From Brachybacterium timonense (GTDB lineage Bacteria > Actinomycetota > Actinomycetes > Actinomycetales > Dermabacteraceae), in the NCBI RefSeq assembly GCF_900258505.1, contig NZ_LT984895.1, positions 542,306 through 606,305 on the forward strand: a stretch of DNA of 64,000 bases. Direction: 5' to 3'. The notes under the pieces were generated by a model. The model was given only the letters and a program-made list of their open reading frames with translations, made no database searches and was not told where the DNA came from. Each line of letters begins with the position of its first letter. Within the stretch, counting starts at the first letter, position 1. The position numbers and the translations under genes were made by a program. Positions 17,415 through 25,441 of the stretch are shown in pieces.

Positions 17415-18308
17415 ATGAGCAAGGAGCACCCGGTGCCGCCCACGCCGCGTGCGCTGCGCGGCCGCACGGATCCGGCTCGCCGCGTGCGGCCGGTCGACTG
17501 GACCTCCCGACCGGCTCGCCCGCGCAGTCCTCAGGAGGAGCAGGCCCAGGGCGCGGCATCTCCTGCAGGCAGCGCCGAGCCCACGGCGACGGTCCAGCAC
17601 GAGGAGTCTCAGGCCAAGTCTCAGCAGGAGAACTCCCAGCAAGCGAACTCCCAGCAGGCGGACTCCCAGCAGGCGGAGCCTGCGGCGAAGCATCCGAACG
17701 CACGCAGATCCCGTCGGCTCCGCAGCCGCAGCCTTCCCAGTTCCGGCGGGCCGCCGCCGCCCGAGGCGGTGCACGTGCTGCGTCCGGAGGACCCCCGTCC
17801 GCTGCTGCGGCCACTGCGGATTCAGGAGGAGCTGATCCGCACCCCGGGGCCGATGGATCTTCAGGCACAGGCGATCGTCGAGGTCGTCGCGCAGCCGGAG
17901 CAGGAATGGAGCTCCGATGGCGGGGTCAGTGATCATTTCCTGCGCGGCACCCTCGTGGTCCAGGTCCGACGGTCCGATAACACGGTGATCGGCGTCTTTC
18001 CGACCGCCTACGCGCTGCGCGTCCGGCCGGAGGAGGCGGCGCATGATCCCGACCGCGATCTCGAGACCGCTGGCCCGTCGGCCCGTGGCGGGCGCGGCAC
18101 CCGCCACCCCACCAGCCGACGAGAACTCCTCACGGCGCTCGAGAAGGCGGGATTCACCGTCGCCTCGGGCGGCACGCATGATCGCGTGACGCATCCGGAG
18201 CATCCAGGACTGTTCGTGCCGCTCGCCACCACGCCCTCGGACCGGCGCTTCACCCGGCACACCGTCGCAGCAGTGCGGCGAGTCTTCGGCATTGATCTGA
18301 AGCGCTGA
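17415..18308 (+). CDS. disordered protein with C-terminal HicA-like domain
   Basis: 297-residue protein. Residues 1-110 are Arg/Pro/Gln-rich and low in complexity, with three adjoining copies of a SQQAxSQQA-like repeat. A middle segment (about 115-205) is of unknown fold (DHFLRGTLVVQVRRSDNTVIGVFPTAYAL). The last 60 residues resemble the HicA/YcfA toxin fold: RRELLTALEKAGFTVASGG with THDRVTHPEHPG, where HicA has its catalytic His, then FTRHTVAAVRRVFGIDL. There is no hicB-like antitoxin nearby. It may be an RNA-binding protein rather than a toxin. ATG at 17415 (after a GTG at 17412) with AGAGGA upstream. Confidence 0.6.
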   Translation: MSKEHPVPPTPRALRGRTDPARRVRPVDWTSRPARPRSPQEEQAQGAASPAGSAEPTATVQHEESQAKSQQENSQQANSQQADSQQAEPAAKHPNARRSRRLRSRSLPSSGGPPPPEAVHVLRPEDPRPLLRPLRIQEELIRTPGPMDLQAQAIVEVVAQPEQEWSSDGGVSDHFLRGTLVVQVRRSDNTVIGVFPTAYALRVRPEEAAHDPDRDLETAGPSARGGRGTRHPTSRRELLTALEKAGFTVASGGTHDRVTHPEHPGLFVPLATTPSDRRFTRHTVAAVRRVFGIDLKR

Positions 18309-18351
18309 GGCACGCAGCACGCAGCATCGGTCTGCCCTCAGACAGGAAAGT

Positions 18352-18379
18352 GCCCCGGCCCGTCCCCACGAGCCGGGGC
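18352..18379. terminator. hairpin between convergent genes
   Basis: GCCCCGGC (18352-18359) and GCCGGGGC (18372-18379) form a perfect 8-bp stem with a 12-nt loop, followed by CATCCCTTTCCC. It sits 44 bp after the HicA-like gene and could serve as terminator for that strand; the T-run is weak. Confidence 0.6.
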
Positions 18380-18563
18380 CATCCCTTTCCCCCGCGTCCC
18401 GGTCGTCGGGATCCCGCCTCCTCCTCAGTCAGCGGTCCCTCCGGTGACGCGTTGGGTTGAGTGAAGCACTGCAGTCAGAACGTGGGCTGTGGAGCACCTT
18501 CCGATTTCCTGGGAATCGATATGCCGGGAGCTCATATACCGGAAACCGGCTCGCGTGACATGC

Positions 18564-20060
18564 TCAGCGCTGCTCCTGCACCGGCAACGGCCACTCATGC
18601 ACCGGGGCGCCGGAGTCGACGCACTCCCGGTAGCGGCGCGTCATCTCCGCGAGCGCCTGCGGGCGGTCCATGCCCCGCAGCTCGAGCGAAGTGACCGTGT
18701 CGATCTGCCAGCGGGCACCGTTGCGGCCGCTGCGGGCGCGTTCGGCGAGCACATGCTCGTACCGATCCACCACACTGCCGTCGGCGCCCAGATCCCGCAG
18801 ACCGTCCATTGCGAGCGGAATGAGCTGCTCCAGCAACAGGTCCGCAACGCGGACCCGACCCAGTCGTGGCCAGCGCACCCGACCCTCGAGGCCCCAGCGG
18901 GCGCAGGTTTCGAAATTCTCCCTGGCCTGCTCGAAGCTCATCCGCGACCACAGCGGGCGGCGCTCATGCACGAGCGTGCGCACCAGCCCGTAGAACAGGG
19001 CGGCGTTCGCGGCCATGTCCACGGCCGTCGGGCCCGCTGGCAGCAACCGGTTCTCTAGTCGCAGATGGGGGACGTTGGTGCCGGGATCGTAGATCGGGCG
19101 ATTCCAGCGCCACACGGTGCCGTTGTGCAGCATGAGCTCGTGCAGGCGCGGTGCGGCGCCCTCGGTGAGCAGCGGCTCTTCCGCCATGGATCGTGACTCG
19201 GGGATGAGCGCGGGGAACATCCGCACGTTCTCTTCGAACAGGTCGAACATCGAGGTGATCCAGCGTTCGCCGAACCACACCCGGGGGCGAACGCCCTGCG
19301 CGGCATACTCCGGCGGTCTCGTATCCAGAGACTGCACGAACACGGGGATGCGCGTCTCATGCCAGAGGCGTCGGCCGAACAGGAACGGAGAGTTCGCCGC
19401 GAGCGCTAGCTGCGGCCCCGCGATCACCTGCGCCGCATTCCATGCGGCGGCGAACTGCTCGGGCGGCACCCGCAGATGCAGCTGCATCGAGGTGCATGCC
19501 GCCTCCGGTCCGATGGAGTCGAAGGTCGCTTCCAGGCCTTTTCCTTCGCCCTTGATCGACAGCGCGATCTCCTCGCCACGCGCCTCGGACACCGCATGAT
19601 CGAGCGCCGCATAGCGGGCGCCGGGGGAGCGCCACGCCCCCGAACGGAACAGGTCCTCCTCGAGCGTGGGCAGATGGCCGACGGGCACGATGCGGGCCCC
19701 GCTCGCCTGAGCGGCGGCGTCGGCGCGCTGCATCCGCTGTTCGAGCTGCTGCTCGAGCATGCGCAGCCCGTCGCCGTCGGGATGGGTCACCGGCAGGTTC
19801 ATCTCGAGGTTGAACACCCCGATCTCATGCACGAAGTCGGGGTCATCGAGCGCATCGAGCACCTCGACCGAACTGAGCGCGGGCTGCCATGTGTCCGCGT
19901 CGGCCAGGTTCATCTCCAGCTCGACACCGATTGTGCCTTCGTCGACGAACTCGGCGGTGTCCAGGAATCGCTCGAAGATATCGAGGTTGCGGCGCAGCGC
20001 ATGCCGATACCTGGTGCGTTGACCGCGCGTGTATCGGGTATCGGTGATCTCGCGTCCCAT
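18564..20060 (-). CDS. glutamate-cysteine ligase family protein
   Basis: 498-residue carboxylate-amine ligase of the glutamate-cysteine ligase (GCS2/archaeal GshA-like) family, predicted to join glutamate to an amine or cysteine using ATP. GTIGVELEMNL and HEIGVFNLEMNLPVT carry the metal-binding acidic residues, STMQLHLRVP-type strand (ACTSMQLHLRV) the substrate site, and LRLENRLLPAGPTAVDMAANAALFYGL the later conserved region. ATG at 20060 has GGGAGG upstream. Actinobacteria normally make mycothiol, so the product may be gamma-glutamylcysteine or another gamma-glutamyl compound. Confidence 0.85.
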   Translation of the reverse strand: MGREITDTRYTRGQRTRYRHALRRNLDIFERFLDTAEFVDEGTIGVELEMNLADADTWQPALSSVEVLDALDDPDFVHEIGVFNLEMNLPVTHPDGDGLRMLEQQLEQRMQRADAAAQASGARIVPVGHLPTLEEDLFRSGAWRSPGARYAALDHAVSEARGEEIALSIKGEGKGLEATFDSIGPEAACTSMQLHLRVPPEQFAAAWNAAQVIAGPQLALAANSPFLFGRRLWHETRIPVFVQSLDTRPPEYAAQGVRPRVWFGERWITSMFDLFEENVRMFPALIPESRSMAEEPLLTEGAAPRLHELMLHNGTVWRWNRPIYDPGTNVPHLRLENRLLPAGPTAVDMAANAALFYGLVRTLVHERRPLWSRMSFEQARENFETCARWGLEGRVRWPRLGRVRVADLLLEQLIPLAMDGLRDLGADGSVVDRYEHVLAERARSGRNGARWQIDTVTSLELRGMDRPQALAEMTRRYRECVDSGAPVHEWPLPVQEQR

Positions 20061-20162
20061 GAGGACCTCCCTGAGCGGCAGTGGGGCAGGCACATCATGC
20101 GGCATTCGGGCCGTCGAGGTCACGGCCCGGTCGCGATGGTGAGACTGTGCCAGCATTGCTGC

Positions 20163-20960
20163 ATGAGCACACGCTTGCCTTCAGCCGTCCCGTGGCCGAC
20201 GGGCGCCGCGCCCCTACCGATCGCCTCGCAGCGTCCGGTTCTGGAGCGCCTTGCCTCCCTTGCCCTCACCCATCCTGACGACCTCACGCCTATCGCGGGC
20301 CTCGCTCAGAGCGATGAGGACGTGAGCGCTGATCCGCCGCCGGCGCTCGAGCAGATCGTCGACGAGTTCGGCGGGATCGTGCGCCACGGCATCACTGAAC
20401 TGACTCTGCTGGCGGAAGAGCGCACCGATGTGGGCCCCTACACGCTGCTCGGCCCCGCCGAGACCTACTACCCGCTGCACGAGGATCCGGAGTCCGCGGT
20501 GGTGCTCGCCATCGACCCCGACGGGACGCCGGGGGCCGTGTACGGGATCGGTGAGGACCTCGCCCTCCAGCTCGCTGCGTCGGACCTTGGCGGCTACCTG
20601 AATCGCGTGGCCGATGCGCTGCAGGCCGCCGTGGATCCGGCCGTGGTCGGGGATGGCGACGTCGATGCACGTGCCGAACGGGCCGAGCAGGTGATGGACC
20701 GCGAGCTCTACCGCGAGGTGCTCGGCATGCAGGGCCTCGGCGATGTGCCGGACGTTGCCCTGCAGCAGGTCACCGAGTGCGCGCAGGACCTGCGCGCCCC
20801 GGGCGCGCTACCGGAGGGCACAATCGCTGTTGCGGACCTGCGTGAGGCCCCGCGCGGTGCCCGCGTGGACCTGGTGGACGCGGATCTTCCCGGCGACCCA
20901 CTCGAACGTTCGGTGGTGTTCAGCCATCGCGGCCTCGTGGTGTGCATCCTGGATACGTGA
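20163..20960 (+). CDS. hypothetical protein upstream of the WXG100 toxin gene
   Basis: 265-residue soluble protein with no recognised domain. A stretch with VVLAIDPDGTPGAVYGIGEDLALQLAASDLGGYLNRVADALQAA resembles the end of SUKH (SMI1/KNR4) immunity proteins, where a leading strand precedes a helix, but this is weak. The start ATG at 20163 lies 103 bp from the divergent ligase gene. The next gene downstream encodes a secreted WXG100 toxin after its own promoter dyad, so an immunity or accessory role is conceivable but unproven. Confidence 0.6.
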   Translation: MSTRLPSAVPWPTGAAPLPIASQRPVLERLASLALTHPDDLTPIAGLAQSDEDVSADPPPALEQIVDEFGGIVRHGITELTLLAEERTDVGPYTLLGPAETYYPLHEDPESAVVLAIDPDGTPGAVYGIGEDLALQLAASDLGGYLNRVADALQAAVDPAVVGDGDVDARAERAEQVMDRELYREVLGMQGLGDVPDVALQQVTECAQDLRAPGALPEGTIAVADLREAPRGARVDLVDADLPGDPLERSVVFSHRGLVVCILDT

Positions 20961-20973
20961 ACAGAAGATCCGC

Positions 20974-20991
20974 ATGGGGAGTTCTCCCCAT
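20974..20991. promoter_or_regulatory. dyad ATGGGGA-N4-TCCCCAT, copy 1
   Basis: Perfect 7-bp inverted repeat with GTTC centre, 88 bp upstream of the WXG100 toxin start. A TCTTAG hexamer (-10-like) begins 19 nt after it. The same arrangement occurs before the second WXG100 gene. Confidence 0.7.
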
Positions 20992-21079
20992 TCCCCGCTC
21001 TCACCTGCACTCTTAGCGTTGATGACCGGTGGCGGAAGCCAATACGGCGAGCGGGCGCATGGGCGGAGGATGAGCGGTT

Positions 21080-22378
21080 ATGGGCGGTTTCCTGGGGGCG
21101 GACACAGCAGCCCTGCGTGAGCACGGGTCCGTGCTCACGGCGAGGGCTGGTGAGGTAGAGGACCTCGCCGCGCGCCTGGCCGCGATGGTGGACCAGGTGA
21201 ACTGGATCGGGCCCGACGCCGAGGAGTTCCGCACTGACTGGGCAGTGCGCGTTCGGCCAGCACTACACGACTGCTCCGATGCCATCCGCTCCCGGGCCGA
21301 CGAGATCGACACGCACGCCGAAGAGCAGGACGGTGCCTCAGACGTCGGTGGCGTTGGCGGTGCCCTGATGAACGGCGCCGGTGACGCCCCCATCGTCGAG
21401 ATGCCCGCTGACTCCATCCAGCTGGCGTCCATGTCGATGCCGCTGCAGGCCTTCGGTGCCCTGGGTGATGCGGTCGAATCAGGTCGAGATGCCGCTGGCC
21501 GCCTCATGGGCACCGTCCGTGACGCGGGCGAGAGCGTGCTTGCCTTCGCGGCAGGCAAGGCCTCCGGCGACATCGGCGAGAGCACCCTGCAGTTCAACGA
21601 CTCCGGTATGCAGCTCGAGCCGCCGAAGACCACCGACACCGTGAAGGTCACCTCCGGGGATGACCTGTACCCGGGCTCCGGCAGTGCCCCCTTCGGCATC
21701 GACAAGGACGGCGCGCAGATCGAGCTTGAGCCCAACACCCGCTACAGCGTGGGGGAGCGTGGCGAGTACTACACCGACGGTGATGGCCGCATCGTGTACG
21801 TCGAAGCCGAGGGCGGCGGCAAGGAGATGAACCCGAACCTGCGTCAGGTGCTGCCGGATGTGACGTACCACGTCAACGACAAGACGTACTACCAGACCGA
21901 TGAGCTGGGTCGTACCGAGCACATGTACATTCCCGAGGTCGAGGTCGACCGCGACATGAGCCGCAGCCAGTCGATCCAGTCGAAGATCGCTGACCGCTTC
22001 GACATGAAGACCTCCGACGGCACGGAAACGATCGAGTTCAACGCCGGCCACATGGAAGCCCGCCAGCTGGGTGGTATCCGCGAGGAGATCAACTACACCC
22101 GGCAGTGGGACGATGTGAACCAGGCGCGCCAGGGCACGGATAACATCTACGCCTTCGAGTCGCTGCTGGTGGACGGCATCGAGGATGGCAAGAGCTACTC
22201 GTACGAAACGCGCGTGACCTTCGGTGATCAGCAGCCGCCGGGCGTCGGCAAGGGCAGTGAACCGTGGGAGTACGTGCCCGAGAGCTACGACGTGGCGATT
22301 CACGAAAACGGCAAGCAGGTCGTTGATGCGCACCTTCCGAACTACCCTGACGGCGCGACGTTCGTGAAGAAGGAGTGA
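21080..22378 (+). CDS. WXG100-type secreted toxin with C-terminal nuclease-like domain
   Basis: 432-residue polymorphic toxin. Residues 1-90 form a WXG100/ESAT-6-like helical hairpin with WIG at 42-44 and a tail ending EEQDGAS, the type VII secretion targeting unit. A middle region (about 100-300) is partly low complexity. The last 113 residues carry FNAGHMEARQLGG (His324), INYTRQWDDVNQ, then NIYAFESLLVDGIEDGKSYSYETRVTF, which parallels the G-H-x-x-A…N…W layout of Endonuclease_NS_2 DNA/RNA non-specific nucleases. The gene overlaps the GTG of the immunity-like gene and is followed six bases later by its preferred ATG. Nuclease activity is inferred. Confidence 0.8.
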   Translation: MGGFLGADTAALREHGSVLTARAGEVEDLAARLAAMVDQVNWIGPDAEEFRTDWAVRVRPALHDCSDAIRSRADEIDTHAEEQDGASDVGGVGGALMNGAGDAPIVEMPADSIQLASMSMPLQAFGALGDAVESGRDAAGRLMGTVRDAGESVLAFAAGKASGDIGESTLQFNDSGMQLEPPKTTDTVKVTSGDDLYPGSGSAPFGIDKDGAQIELEPNTRYSVGERGEYYTDGDGRIVYVEAEGGGKEMNPNLRQVLPDVTYHVNDKTYYQTDELGRTEHMYIPEVEVDRDMSRSQSIQSKIADRFDMKTSDGTETIEFNAGHMEARQLGGIREEINYTRQWDDVNQARQGTDNIYAFESLLVDGIEDGKSYSYETRVTFGDQQPPGVGKGSEPWEYVPESYDVAIHENGKQVVDAHLPNYPDGATFVKKE

Positions 22379-22383
22379 CTTCG

Positions 22384-22869
22384 ATGACGCAGAGCACCGA
22401 GGCGGCGGGCCCGTCGCCGATGGAGCGCCAGGGCGCGCTGATCCAGGACCTGGCACGTGAGGTGCTGGTGTCGGCAAACCTGTCGGAGACGTGGCGCACG
22501 CTGACGATGGCCTTCATCCCTCATGGCACCGGGTGGGTGGGTCGTGTGGTGGTCAAGGACGCCGACGGCAGTGCGCTCGGCGGCGACACCCAGTTCGGTG
22601 AGGACGCCCAGATCACGCTGCTGATCGACGCACTGCAGCAGGCCAGTGCCGAGCAGTCGCAAGCTTTTGTGTCGCTGCGGATCGATGCGCAGCGCCGCGA
22701 GGAGGATTCTGACCGGATCGCAGTCTCCTCGCAGATGAACTTTGACCAAGACCCGGGTGACTTTGAGGGCGTTGGCGGGGTGGATGCCCTCGTGGCGCAG
22801 CGCTGGGTGGAGCGTTTCGGCGCGGACCGCGTGCCCGGATGGGTGGGCGAGCGCGCTCAGTCGCTCTGA
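22384..22869 (+). CDS. YezG/DUF600-like immunity protein
   Basis: 161-residue acidic protein immediately downstream of the WXG100 toxin; ATG at 22384 preceded by AAGGAG that lies in the toxin's final codons. The sequence resembles YezG (DUF600) immunity proteins: an N-terminal helix, WRTLTMAFIPHGTGWVGRVVV strands, an acidic region, then FDQDPGDFEG. YezG-type proteins neutralise LXG/WXG nuclease toxins in other Gram-positive bacteria. Position and order (toxin then immunity) match polymorphic toxin systems. The exact family match is my reading and needs an HMM search. Confidence 0.68.
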   Translation: MTQSTEAAGPSPMERQGALIQDLAREVLVSANLSETWRTLTMAFIPHGTGWVGRVVVKDADGSALGGDTQFGEDAQITLLIDALQQASAEQSQAFVSLRIDAQRREEDSDRIAVSSQMNFDQDPGDFEGVGGVDALVAQRWVERFGADRVPGWVGERAQSL

Positions 22870-22909
22870 GCAGTCGTGACGAGGCCAGCACATCTGCCCC
22901 GTTATCCCC

Positions 22910-22927
22910 ATGGGGACTCCTCCCCAT
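22910..22927. promoter_or_regulatory. dyad ATGGGGA-N4-TCCCCAT, copy 2
   Basis: Identical 7-bp arms with CTCC centre, 115 bp upstream of the second WXG100 start, followed 19 nt later by TTCTAG. Here a further half-site is joined on the left, giving the palindrome TCCCCATGGGGA at 22905-22916. Confidence 0.7.
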
Positions 22928-23042
22928 GTTCTCAATGGCGGATCGTTTCTAGGCTGGTCAGTGACGACGGGGTGGCATGCGGTGTGATGACTGACGGTTT
23001 CGCACGTGAGCCGAACAGGATGTGAGAGGGAGGGCGTTGAGC

Positions 23043-24356
23043 ATGACCGGTTTCTACGGTGCGGACTCTGAAGCGCTGCGCACGATGAGTTCGATCATGG
23101 CGCGACGCTCCGAGGCGGTCGCCGATCTGTCGACGGCCTTGCACAGCGTGATCGACTCGATCGAGTGGATCGGCGAGGACGCCGACGAATTCCGCGCGGA
23201 CTGGACCGGTCGCGTTCGTCCGAACCTGGAGGACTGCTCATTCGAGCTGCGAGATCGTGCGCGTCGTCTGTTGGACAACGCGGATGAGCAGGATGGCGCC
23301 TCCACTGTTGATGCACCCGGGGCCTTCAGTCCGGGTGGTGCTGGCGGTGGCGGTGGTGCCGGTGGTGGCAGCGGTGCGGGCGGTGGTGCTGGTAGCGGTG
23401 CTGGCGGCAGCGGCGGTGGTGCCGGTGGCGGCGGCGCGGGGGCGCTGGCAGCATTGGAAGCGACCGGCGGCCTGGGCGACGCTGTCGCAGGAACGTTGCT
23501 CGGAAACATGGTGGCTCCCGTTCTTGACGCGGTGACCTCCGGTGCGATCAGCGAGGGGCTCGCCTCCGTCCTCGGCCTGGCCGATGGCCCCGAGGGCGGC
23601 TTCGCAGAGGTGCTCGGCCAGGTCACGCAGGCCGTGCGTGATGCGCTGGTGGGCGATGGCTCCCCGCCTCTGCAGCAAGCGCTCGCCTCGTTCCTCGACA
23701 CGCCACTGGGCCGCATCGGGCTGGCGACTGGCCTGCTCTCTGGCATGTTCGGCCCGGCGGTCGGCGGCATGATCGGCGGTGCTCTGACCGCAGGTCTGGT
23801 GTTCGACCAGCTGATGTCGACCCTGAGCCCGGGGCCGATGGTGGGCGATGCGATCGGCTTCGATGGCGAGCTCTCCGGTTTGGAATCTGGGGTAGGTCGC
23901 GGGGACAGCGTCTCCGACTTCAGTTCCTCAAGCGATGCGCTCACTGATAGCGCCTCGAGCAGCGGTGAGTCCGGCGGCGGGTCGGATGCGGGCAGCGCCG
24001 GTGGCGGTGAGTCTGCTGGCGGCGCCGGCGGGGGCGGCGAGTCCGGTGGGGGCTCTGGCGGCGGTGCCGGAGGGGGCTCGGGCGCCGGCGAATCCGGTGG
24101 TGGCCACAGCGAGGCTCCGGCAGAGGCTGCCGGTCCTGTCGCTGATAGCCGCGCCCACACGGTCGGTGAGGCCAGCGAGGGCGGCGCCGCGACGTCGGCG
24201 GCCCCCGCGGGACGCGTGGGCAGCGCCATCGGCACGGGCGAGGAGGACCTGAGCATCCTTCAGCAGCTGCTGCAGTGGCTTAGCTCCGCCGGTGAGTTCA
24301 TCGGTTCCCCCGGTGCCTCGGCGGGTGCTGAGATCGGCAGTCGTCTGCGCGACTGA
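23043..24356 (+). CDS. WXG100-type secreted protein with Gly/Ser-rich linkers
   Basis: 437-residue protein whose first 90 residues match the toxin above: GFYGADSEALR, EWIGEDADEFRADW (WIG at 42-44), VRP, DCS and DEQDGAS. A Gly-rich tract follows (about 98-140), then a hydrophobic helical middle (about 145-270, e.g. IGLATGLLSGMFGPAVGGMIGG) that could enter membranes, then a second Gly/Ser tract (about 310-365) and a short C-terminal helix (EEDLSILQQLLQWL). No catalytic domain is recognised and no immunity gene follows. ATG at 23043 has GGGAGG nine bases upstream. Probably exported by type VII secretion; function unknown. Confidence 0.75.
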   Translation: MTGFYGADSEALRTMSSIMARRSEAVADLSTALHSVIDSIEWIGEDADEFRADWTGRVRPNLEDCSFELRDRARRLLDNADEQDGASTVDAPGAFSPGGAGGGGGAGGGSGAGGGAGSGAGGSGGGAGGGGAGALAALEATGGLGDAVAGTLLGNMVAPVLDAVTSGAISEGLASVLGLADGPEGGFAEVLGQVTQAVRDALVGDGSPPLQQALASFLDTPLGRIGLATGLLSGMFGPAVGGMIGGALTAGLVFDQLMSTLSPGPMVGDAIGFDGELSGLESGVGRGDSVSDFSSSSDALTDSASSSGESGGGSDAGSAGGGESAGGAGGGGESGGGSGGGAGGGSGAGESGGGHSEAPAEAAGPVADSRAHTVGEASEGGAATSAAPAGRVGSAIGTGEEDLSILQQLLQWLSSAGEFIGSPGASAGAEIGSRLRD

Positions 24357-24454
24357 GTGTGCCTTGCTGACCAGCTGAGGACGGGGCCCCTACCCTGGTG
24401 GGACACCACAGCGCCGTCGGCGTCCACGCGGCGGCCTCGACCCCAGGAGCCCCG

Positions 24455-25360
24455 ATGCCTGCCCATAATGCCCCGTCGCCCGTTCTTGTGCTTGTTCCCG
24501 GGATCGTGGGTGATCCCGATGGTGGCGGTGAGGCTCTGCGCGTCGTTGACGAGCGTGACGCACAGCTGTGCGTCACCGACCTGGGCGTCACGCGCGGTGA
24601 GGGCGTGTTCGAGACGATCGGTGTGTTCGATGGCCGCGCCGTGAACATGCGGGCGCATCTGCGCCGCCTGCAGCGCAGCGCCGACATGATCGAGCTGCTG
24701 CGTGCCTGCGACACCGATCAGCTGGACCTGGGGCTGCTCGAGCAGGCCGTGCAGCGCGCCGTCCAGGAACACGATGACGTTCCCGAACTCACCGTCCGGA
24801 TCATCGTCACCGCCGGTGATGAGGCTGATACCCGGCCGTTCGCATGGGTGCATGCCCGCGCTGTCGATGACTGGACCCAGGCGCGTCGGGGGCTGCGCGT
24901 GGTCACCCTCGACCGTGGCCTGCCGTCGACTGTGACCGCCACCAGCCCGTGGCTGCTCGCCGGAGCGAAGACCATCAGCTACGCCGTGAACATGGCGGCC
25001 GGCCGCGAGGCGGTACGCCGCGGGGCCGACGACGTTCTGTTCACCACGAGCGACGGGTACTGCCTGGAAGGCCCGACGTCGACGCTGCTGGTGCGTCGCG
25101 GGAACGAGTTTGTCACCACGCCACCGGATGCCGGTGTTCTGCCAGGCACGAGCGTTGCCTCCCTGTTCGCCGATCGCACAGCCGCTGGGGCACGCTGCCG
25201 CGAAGCCCTGCTCACCCCGCAGGAGGTGCTCGAGGCCGACGGGGCATGGTTGCTCTCCTCCGTGCGGCTCGCCGCCCCGATCACACACCTGGATGGCACC
25301 GAGCTGCCCGTGGACCGTGCACTCACGGATCACTTCAACGAGGTGCTGCGCGGCCGCTGA
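24455..25360 (+). CDS. pabC: aminodeoxychorismate lyase-like PLP enzyme (fold type IV)
   Basis: 301-residue fold-type IV PLP enzyme of the branched-chain aminotransferase/PabC group, most like 4-amino-4-deoxychorismate lyase making p-aminobenzoate for folate. VTRGEGVFETIGVFDG near the N terminus, Lys172 in LAGAKTISY for PLP, and DDVLFTTSDGYCLEGPTSTLLV at the cofactor phosphate match the family. ATG at 24455 has AGGAG upstream. D-amino acid transaminases share this fold, so the substrate is likely but not certain. No other folate genes are adjacent. Confidence 0.8.
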   Translation: MPAHNAPSPVLVLVPGIVGDPDGGGEALRVVDERDAQLCVTDLGVTRGEGVFETIGVFDGRAVNMRAHLRRLQRSADMIELLRACDTDQLDLGLLEQAVQRAVQEHDDVPELTVRIIVTAGDEADTRPFAWVHARAVDDWTQARRGLRVVTLDRGLPSTVTATSPWLLAGAKTISYAVNMAAGREAVRRGADDVLFTTSDGYCLEGPTSTLLVRRGNEFVTTPPDAGVLPGTSVASLFADRTAAGARCREALLTPQEVLEADGAWLLSSVRLAAPITHLDGTELPVDRALTDHFNEVLRGR

Positions 25361-25379
25361 CAGCGCCGCCCCCACCGGC

Positions 25380-25400
25380 AGCACCACACCGCACGGTGCT
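25380..25400. terminator. small hairpin between convergent genes
   Basis: AGCACC and GGTGCT form a 6-bp stem with a 9-nt loop in the 81-bp gap between pabC and the convergent SorC gene. Weak and without a T-run. Confidence 0.35.
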
Positions 25401-25441
25401 CTGCAGGACTGGCCGTCGTCGTCTGTGCCGGCGGCGCGCCC

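Noticed and set aside
18500-18560. ATATGCCGG/ATATACCGG direct repeat
   Set aside because: Two short imperfect copies only; can arise by chance and no gene starts nearby.
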